Below are positions 7,043 through 11,142 of a stretch of DNA of 11,142 nt, piece after piece. Made by a program: the position numbers and the translations under genes. Under the pieces are notes generated by a model, which ran no database searches, had not been told where the DNA came from, and saw nothing but the letters and a program-made list of their open reading frames with translations. Every line of letters begins with the position of its first letter. Position 1 is the stretch's first letter. The stretch is from an uncultured Clostridium sp. (GTDB taxonomy: Bacteria > Bacillota > Clostridia > TANB77 > CAG-508), in the NCBI GenBank assembly GCA_947643945.1, contig CANRXN010000011.1:1-11142 (forward strand), given 5' to 3'.

Positions 7043-7933
7043 ATGTCAAAATCAGGCATAGTAAATGTGAGAATGGTTATCACAGAAGAAAAAATATTAT
7101 CCAATATAGATAAAATACAAAAATTAATTAATCCAAAAAGTAAGAAGCAAATTGTTCAATTAGAAGACGATTCTTATTTTAAAGATTTAATTGAATCAAT
7201 AAAAACTTATTTAATAGAATATCCAAAGAAAAAGAATTTTCCAGCAAGCGTATATAAAGCAGCTTATGGATTAGTAGAATTTGCAACCAATCAATTCGAA
7301 GAAAATACAAAAAAAATTGAAGAATTAATTCGTCAAAGAGAGCAAAATATAGGACAAGCTTCAACTTTAAAAGAATTACTAGAAGTAGCAGAAGTAGAAA
7401 CAAGAGAAAAAGATTGGAAAGAAAAAGTAAAAAAAGCAGAAACTACATTTACAGAAGATATGATAGAAGCATTAACCATAGTAGGAAAAGCAAAAGATGC
7501 AGAAGAGGAAGACTATCAAGATGCTGTTAAATTGTTAAATGCAAGAATTAATAACTTAGAAACAAACTTACATATTGAAATTGATATGGAAAGAATAGAA
7601 GATAGATCAAAAGCATTAAGTTACATTGGAATTGAAATAGCAGATGCTCTAAAATCAATCCCAACACCAATCGAAGAAATGCAAAATATCGAAAACACAG
7701 TAGAAGAAACTGAAAATACAATACAAACAGTAGCAACAACAACTACTACAGGAGCAACAACAGAAACACAAGAACAACAATATGTAGAAGAAACTACTTT
7801 TGAAGCAAAACCAAGCTTATGGGAAAGAATTAAACAAAGTAAATTCGTAAGAGCAATTAGAGCCATTACAAGAATTAGAATTGTATTTGATTATGAAGAT
7901 GCGCTTCCAGAAGGTAGAGGAGAAAATCGTTAA
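7043..7933 (+). CDS. coiled-coil protein of unknown function
   Basis: A 296-residue soluble protein that I do not recognise. Residues 12-60 and about 80-200 are strongly helical and charged, with coiled-coil character (FEENTKKIEELIRQREQNI, EKDWKEKVKKAE). Residues 211-255 are a low-complexity acidic and Thr-rich linker (TVATTTTTGATTETQEQQ). The end (258-283) is basic and amphipathic (LWERIKQSKFVRAIRAITRI), as if able to touch membrane or nucleic acid, followed by FDYEDALPEGRGENR. There is no signal peptide or transmembrane helix. The start has a very strong AAGGAGGT (7026-7033) nine bases ahead. With its own promoter and a terminator right after the stop it is a single-gene transcript, apparently well expressed. 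Codon use is like its neighbours and it has no CGG. Confidence 0.8.
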   Translation: MSKSGIVNVRMVITEEKILSNIDKIQKLINPKSKKQIVQLEDDSYFKDLIESIKTYLIEYPKKKNFPASVYKAAYGLVEFATNQFEENTKKIEELIRQREQNIGQASTLKELLEVAEVETREKDWKEKVKKAETTFTEDMIEALTIVGKAKDAEEEDYQDAVKLLNARINNLETNLHIEIDMERIEDRSKALSYIGIEIADALKSIPTPIEEMQNIENTVEETENTIQTVATTTTTGATTETQEQQYVEETTFEAKPSLWERIKQSKFVRAIRAITRIRIVFDYEDALPEGRGENR

Positions 7934-7941
7934 AATAAAGT

Positions 7942-7976
7942 AAAGAACTTATCGAAAAAAGATAGGTTCTTTTTAT
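7942..7976 (+). terminator. intrinsic terminator of the coiled-coil protein gene
   Basis: AAAGAACTTATC (7942-7953) pairs with GATAGGTTCTTT (7961-7972), 12 pairs with one G-U, around a seven-base loop. It is followed by T-rich sequence and lies 9 bp after the stop codon. Confidence 0.85.
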
Positions 7977-8009
7977 ATTTACATAGGAATTTTAGACTTG
8001 CTCTTTTGT

Positions 8010-8038
8010 TTGACTTTTATAAAAAAATATAGTATAAT
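8010..8038 (+). promoter_or_regulatory. strong promoter of the rnj-gltX operon
   Basis: TTGACT (8010-8015), 17 nt, and a perfect TATAAT (8033-8038): the best vegetative (SigA-type) match in the window. Transcription should begin near 8045, leaving a leader of about 248 nt before the RNase J start. Confidence 0.8.
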
Positions 8039-8044
8039 ATAACC

Positions 8045-8292
8045 CAGGTGATTAGCAAAAAATAACAAAATTGCTAAAAAATGAGATTTTATTAGTTAAG
8101 TAAAAAAGTATTAAAAGAGAAAATAAAGTAAATAATAAAAATGAGCGGATTTATAAAAGTTAAAAACCTATGTGTAAAAAACAAGAATACCATAGGGGAC
8201 TTAAACTTTGTCTTAATTACATACGAAAAAAATATTTATGTTTCTTATTTTTAATAAAATCAAAAACAAAAAAGAAAAGAGGTAAAAAAACA
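8045..8292 (+). promoter_or_regulatory. long 5' leader of the RNase J gene
   Basis: The leader holds a perfect 7-bp stem, TTAGCAA (8052-8058) with TTGCTAA (8071-8077), and a 6-bp repeat CCTATG/CATAGG around 8167-8195. Neither is followed by a U tract, so they are not terminators. A 37-codon frame from an ATG at 8141 lacks a binding site. I recognise no riboswitch or T-box element. RNase J binds 5' ends, so a structured leader could matter for feedback; this is inference. Confidence 0.4.
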
Positions 8293-10290
8293 ATGGCAGA
8301 AGAAAAAACAGCAAATACGCCAAAGAGAAATTACGAAAAAAGGGAAAGAACAACCAGAACAAGCAAAGAAGCTAGAACAATGAAAACAACACAAGAAGGA
8401 AGGTCTACAAGAACAACAAGAAGAACAACCAAGCAAACAAGACCTTATCACAAAAACAAGGTAGAAAGAACCAAAAAAGAAAGTGAAGTTTCCACTAAGA
8501 AAGAAGAGAATGTGGAAAATGCTTCAAAATTGACAACCAGAACGAGAACAAGGACAAGAACAACAACTAGTAGAACACCTAGAACAACCAGAACCAATCG
8601 AATAAATCAAACTAGTAACAGTATATTCAAAGCAGGAAAACTAAAAATCATACCATTAGGAGGTTTGCACGAGGTAGGAAAAAACATCACAGTTTTTGAA
8701 TATGAAAATGAGATTATTGTAGTAGACTGTGGGTTATCCTTCCCAGAGGATGACATGCTAGGAATCGACTTAGTCATACCAGACATTACGTACTTAGAAA
8801 AAAACGTAGACAAAATAAAAGGACTAGTAATAACCCATGGGCACGAAGACCACATAGGAAGTGTGCCATATTTATTAAAGAAAATAAACATACCAATTTA
8901 TGCACCAAGACTTGCCTGTGGTCTAATTAGAAACAAATTAGAAGAACACAAACTATTAAGAAGTACAAAATTAACTGAAGTAATGCAAGGACAAACCATT
9001 GAATTAGGAAGAAACTTCAAAGTAGAATTTATTAGAAGTTCACATAGTATTCCAGACTCTGTAATGTTAGCTATCACAACACCAGCAGGAACGATATTAC
9101 ACACGGGAGACTTTAAAGTAGACTACACACCAATTGATGGAAAAATTATGGACTTTGGAAGAATTGCAGAACTTGGAAACCAAGGAATATTAGCCTTAAT
9201 GGCTGATAGTACAAATGCAGAAAGAAAAGGTTTTACTATGTCTGAAAGCTCCATTGGAGAAGTTTTTGATAAACTATTTTTACATTGTACCAAAAGAATT
9301 GTAGTAGCAACATTTGCTTCTAATGTGCACAGAGTACAACAAATTGTAAACTCAGCCATAAAATATAATCGAAAAATTGCTGTATGTGGTAGAAGCATGA
9401 TAAACATGATAGAAACCGCAAAAGAGTTGGGATATATCGAATGTCCAGACAACATTTTTATTGACATTGACATGATAAATAGTTATACTGATGAGCAATT
9501 AGTAATTATAACCACAGGAAGCCAAGGAGAGCCAATGTCAGCCTTAACTAGAATGGCAGCAGGAGACCATAGAAAGGTAAAAATAACACAAAACGATTTA
9601 GTAATCATTTCAGCAACACCAATACCTGGAAACGAAAAATTTGTATCTAAAGTAATTGACGACTTAATGCAAATTGGTGCAGAAGTGGTATATAGTTCAT
9701 TGGAAACGATACATGTCTCAGGTCATGCTTGCCAAGAAGAGCAAAAACTAATTTTAGCACTAGCAAGACCAAAATATTTCATACCAGTGCATGGAGAATA
9801 CAGGCAATTAATTGCCCATAGCGAAACCGCTCAAAGCATGGGAATTGACAAAGATAACATCATAATGATGTCAAATGGTAGAGTGTTAGAAATTAATAAT
9901 GAGCAAGCCGAGCTAACAACTTCTGTTCCAAGTGGTAGAGTATTAGTAGATGGCTTAGGCGTTGGTGATGTAGGAAGTATTGTTCTAAGAGATAGACAAC
10001 ATTTATCACAAGATGGACTAATTGTAATCGTTTTAACCATGGATTCTTCAACGGGAGAAGTAGTTGCAGGTCCAGATGTTATTTCAAGAGGATTTGTCTA
10101 TGTAAGAGAATCTGAAAACTTAATGGATGACGTAAAATCTGTAGTAAGGCATGAAATTAAAAAATGTGAAGAAAGAGGAATTACAGATTGGGCAACCATT
10201 AAGTCAACAACAAGAGAAAATTTAAGAGATTATATTTTTATGAAGACCAAAAGAAACCCAATGATTATTCCAATTATAATGGAGGTGTAG
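8293..10290 (+). CDS. rnj: ribonuclease J with a long Arg/Thr-rich N-terminal extension
   Basis: RNase J of the metallo-beta-lactamase/beta-CASP superfamily, a 5'-3' exonuclease and endonuclease of RNA turnover. With the ATG at 8293 (AGAGG at 8278-8282) it has 665 residues, about 110 more than B. subtilis RNase J1. The excess is residues 1-112, rich in Arg, Thr and Lys with TR dipeptides (RTRTRTRTTTSRTPRTTRT, 83-101), probably disordered and RNA-binding. The core starts at KAGKLKIIPLGGLHEVGKN. Zinc and catalytic motifs are intact: THGHEDH (181-187), SSHSIPDS, HTGDFKVD (270-277), TTGSQGEP (407-414), HVSGHA (474-479) and PVHGEYR (498-504). The C-terminal domain ends KRNPMIIPIIMEV. An in-frame upstream ATG at 8170 lacks a binding site and would add a hydrophobic stretch untypical of RNase J, so I reject it. 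gltX follows after 4 bp. No in-frame CGG. Confidence 0.95.
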   Translation: MAEEKTANTPKRNYEKRERTTRTSKEARTMKTTQEGRSTRTTRRTTKQTRPYHKNKVERTKKESEVSTKKEENVENASKLTTRTRTRTRTTTSRTPRTTRTNRINQTSNSIFKAGKLKIIPLGGLHEVGKNITVFEYENEIIVVDCGLSFPEDDMLGIDLVIPDITYLEKNVDKIKGLVITHGHEDHIGSVPYLLKKINIPIYAPRLACGLIRNKLEEHKLLRSTKLTEVMQGQTIELGRNFKVEFIRSSHSIPDSVMLAITTPAGTILHTGDFKVDYTPIDGKIMDFGRIAELGNQGILALMADSTNAERKGFTMSESSIGEVFDKLFLHCTKRIVVATFASNVHRVQQIVNSAIKYNRKIAVCGRSMINMIETAKELGYIECPDNIFIDIDMINSYTDEQLVIITTGSQGEPMSALTRMAAGDHRKVKITQNDLVIISATPIPGNEKFVSKVIDDLMQIGAEVVYSSLETIHVSGHACQEEQKLILALARPKYFIPVHGEYRQLIAHSETAQSMGIDKDNIIMMSNGRVLEINNEQAELTTSVPSGRVLVDGLGVGDVGSIVLRDRQHLSQDGLIVIVLTMDSSTGEVVAGPDVISRGFVYVRESENLMDDVKSVVRHEIKKCEERGITDWATIKSTTRENLRDYIFMKTKRNPMIIPIIMEV

Positions 10291-10294
10291 AAAG

Positions 10295-11142
10295 ATGGAT
10301 TACAAAGATTTAGCCCATTTAATATTTCCAAATGCAAAGGAAATATCCTATTATGAAGAAAAATATGCTGAAAGAAACTTAAAAGAAGGAGCAATCGTAA
10401 CCAGATTTGCTCCAAGCCCAACACGGGTTTGTACATATTGGAGGATTGTATCAATCCTTAATTGCCAAAAAACTAACCAAGCAAACAGAAGGTGTATTTT
10501 TCTTAAGAATTGAAGACACCGACCAAAAAAGAGAGGTAGAAAACGGAATTAGCGGAATTGTAAATGCCTTAAAGGATTTTATAATAGAACCAGACGAAGG
10601 AATGACAAACGAAAATGAAGAAAAAGGAAACTATGGGCCATATAAGCAATCCTTAAGAAAAGAAATCTACCAAGCCTATGCCAAATACTTGATAGAGCAA
10701 GGAAAGGCCTATCCATGTTTTTGCACACCAGAAGAAGTAGAAGAAATAAGAAACAAGCAAGAAGTTGCTAAAATAAGACCTGGCTATTATGGCGTATGGG
10801 CAAAATGTAGAAATCATACAGTAGAAGAAATGGCAGAAAAAATTAAAAATGGTGACAATTACATTATTCGTTTCAAATCTCCTCGGAAGAGAAGATAGAA
10901 AGATAAAACACCACGATGTCATTAAAGGGAATGTGGATTTTCCAGAAAATGATCAAGACATTGTCATTATTAAAGCAGATGGCTTGCCAACCTATCACTT
11001 TGCACACGCAGTTGACGACCATTTAATGAGAACCACACATGTTATCCGTGGAGATGAATGGTTATCTTCTATTCCTTTACATTTACAGTTATTCCATGAG
11101 CTTGGTTTCAAAGCACCTAAATATGCCCATATTGCACCAATC
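10295..11142 (+). CDS. gltX: glutamate-tRNA ligase (clostridial type), 3' end outside window, read through two +1 shifts at CGG
   Basis: Glutamyl-tRNA synthetase, charging tRNA-Glu with glutamate, of the class I type with an N-terminal extension found in Clostridia. The first 282 residues are present. Motifs: RFAPSPT-G-FVHIGG (37-50), the HIGH-type signature; LRIEDTDQKREVENG; YPCFCTPEEVEEIR; GYYGVWAKCRN; RFKSP-G-RED; PENDQDIVIIKADGLPTYHFAHAVDDH; and THVIRGDEWL. Two in-frame CGG codons interrupt it, at Gly44 inside the HIGH signature region and at Gly197. Without shifts the first product would end at 10513 and lack the active site. The start has GGAGGTG (10281-10287) inside the end of rnj, seven bases ahead. 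GluRS is normally essential, so an inactive copy would be surprising unless a second gene exists elsewhere. The KMSKS motif lies beyond the window. Confidence 0.9.
10424..10426 (+). other. +1 recoding site 1 of gltX (in-frame CGG)
   Basis: The frame from the ATG reads CCA ACA CGG GTT TGT and runs to a TGA at 10511-10513. Skipping the C gives CCA ACA GGG TTT GTA CAT ATT GGA, that is SPT-G-FVHIGG. This glycine is near-universal in GluRS, so the correct frame is unambiguous. Confidence 0.9.
10884..10886 (+). other. +1 recoding site 2 of gltX (in-frame CGG)
   Basis: The frame reads TCT CCT CGG AAG AGA AGA TAG and stops. Skipping the C gives TCT CCT GGA AGA GAA GAT, that is RFKSP-G-REDRKIKHHDVIKG, which continues as normal GluRS to the end of the window. 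Confidence 0.9.

Noticed and set aside
8141..8254. 37-codon leader peptide frame in the RNase J leader
   Set aside because: No ribosome binding site and no recognisable regulatory codon run.
8170..8292. Upstream in-frame ATG for RNase J, adding 41 residues
   Set aside because: No binding site, includes a hydrophobic stretch (YLCFLFLI) untypical of RNase J, and a proper AGAGG precedes the ATG at 8293.
2284..10886. Sequencing or assembly error as the source of the extra C
   Set aside because: The six sites are not homopolymers and have differing flanks (CCT, ACT, GAC or ACA before GG). About nineteen other CGG in genes and the long A/T runs show no indels, and errors would not keep codon register. 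It is not excluded without reads, so it is kept as a refutation test.
2284..10886. Classical programmed frameshifting by slippery heptamer or P-site re-pairing, as in prfB
   Set aside because: No CUU-UGA-like or X XXY YYZ sequence, no common internal Shine-Dalgarno, and re-pairing of the P-site tRNA would be mismatched at every site.
2284..10886. CGG reassigned to another amino acid without a frame change
   Set aside because: Staying in frame leads to stop codons or unrelated sequence after each CGG, while the +1 frame continues the conserved protein.
1..11142. CRISPR array, tRNA or rRNA genes, prophage cassette
   Set aside because: No regularly spaced repeats, cloverleaf or rRNA-like sequence seen. 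The holin-family gene is a chromosomal YvlD-like protein without phage neighbours.

Overview
The window is AT-rich DNA from a low-GC Gram-positive bacterium. AAGGAGG-type ribosome binding sites, a DUF421/DUF4363 pair, a clostridial LonB-like protease, RNase J and the clostridial type of glutamyl-tRNA synthetase all point to Clostridia. An uncultured gut lineage is my guess; the exact taxon cannot be read from the sequence.

Layout: the tail of a hexapeptide-repeat transferase (+, 2-139) and a small YvlD/phage-holin-4 membrane protein (-, 211-585) converge on a shared terminator. A divergent gap follows, then a DUF421 (YetF-like) membrane protein (775-1455) and a DUF4363 protein (1531-1920), separated by a short REP-like repeat. 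A Lon-family ATP-dependent protease (-, 1938-4334) converges on them. A divergent promoter region (4335-4555) leads to a TetR-family regulator (4556-5126) that overlaps a long-chain acyl-CoA synthetase (5123-6841). A coiled-coil protein of unknown function (7043-7933) has its own promoter and terminator. Last comes an RNase J (8293-10290) with a long Arg/Thr-rich N-terminal tail, followed four bases later by gltX, which runs off the window.

The outstanding observation concerns translation. Three genes (the Lon-like protease three times, tetR once, gltX twice) are interrupted by apparent +1 frameshifts. All six have the same form: one extra C directly before a glycine codon GGN, placed so that the upstream frame reads CGG at that point. 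By my manual scan these six are the only in-frame CGG codons in the window. CGT, CGA and CGC are used normally for arginine, and about nineteen out-of-frame CGG trinucleotides inside genes are not frameshifted. In every case skipping the C restores a glycine expected by the protein family and a protein of normal length, with active-site motifs intact. I infer that CGG is not an arginine codon here but a +1 recoding signal decoded with the next base as glycine (CGGN = Gly), either by out-of-frame tRNA-Gly entry at an empty A site or by a four-base-reading tRNA.

Regulation visible in the sequence: the tetR-acyl-CoA synthetase operon has a TTGCAA-17-TATAAT promoter overlapped by a 10-8-10 inverted repeat that is a good candidate for the regulator's own operator. 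The coiled-coil gene and the rnj-gltX operon each have a near-consensus promoter with 17-bp spacing.
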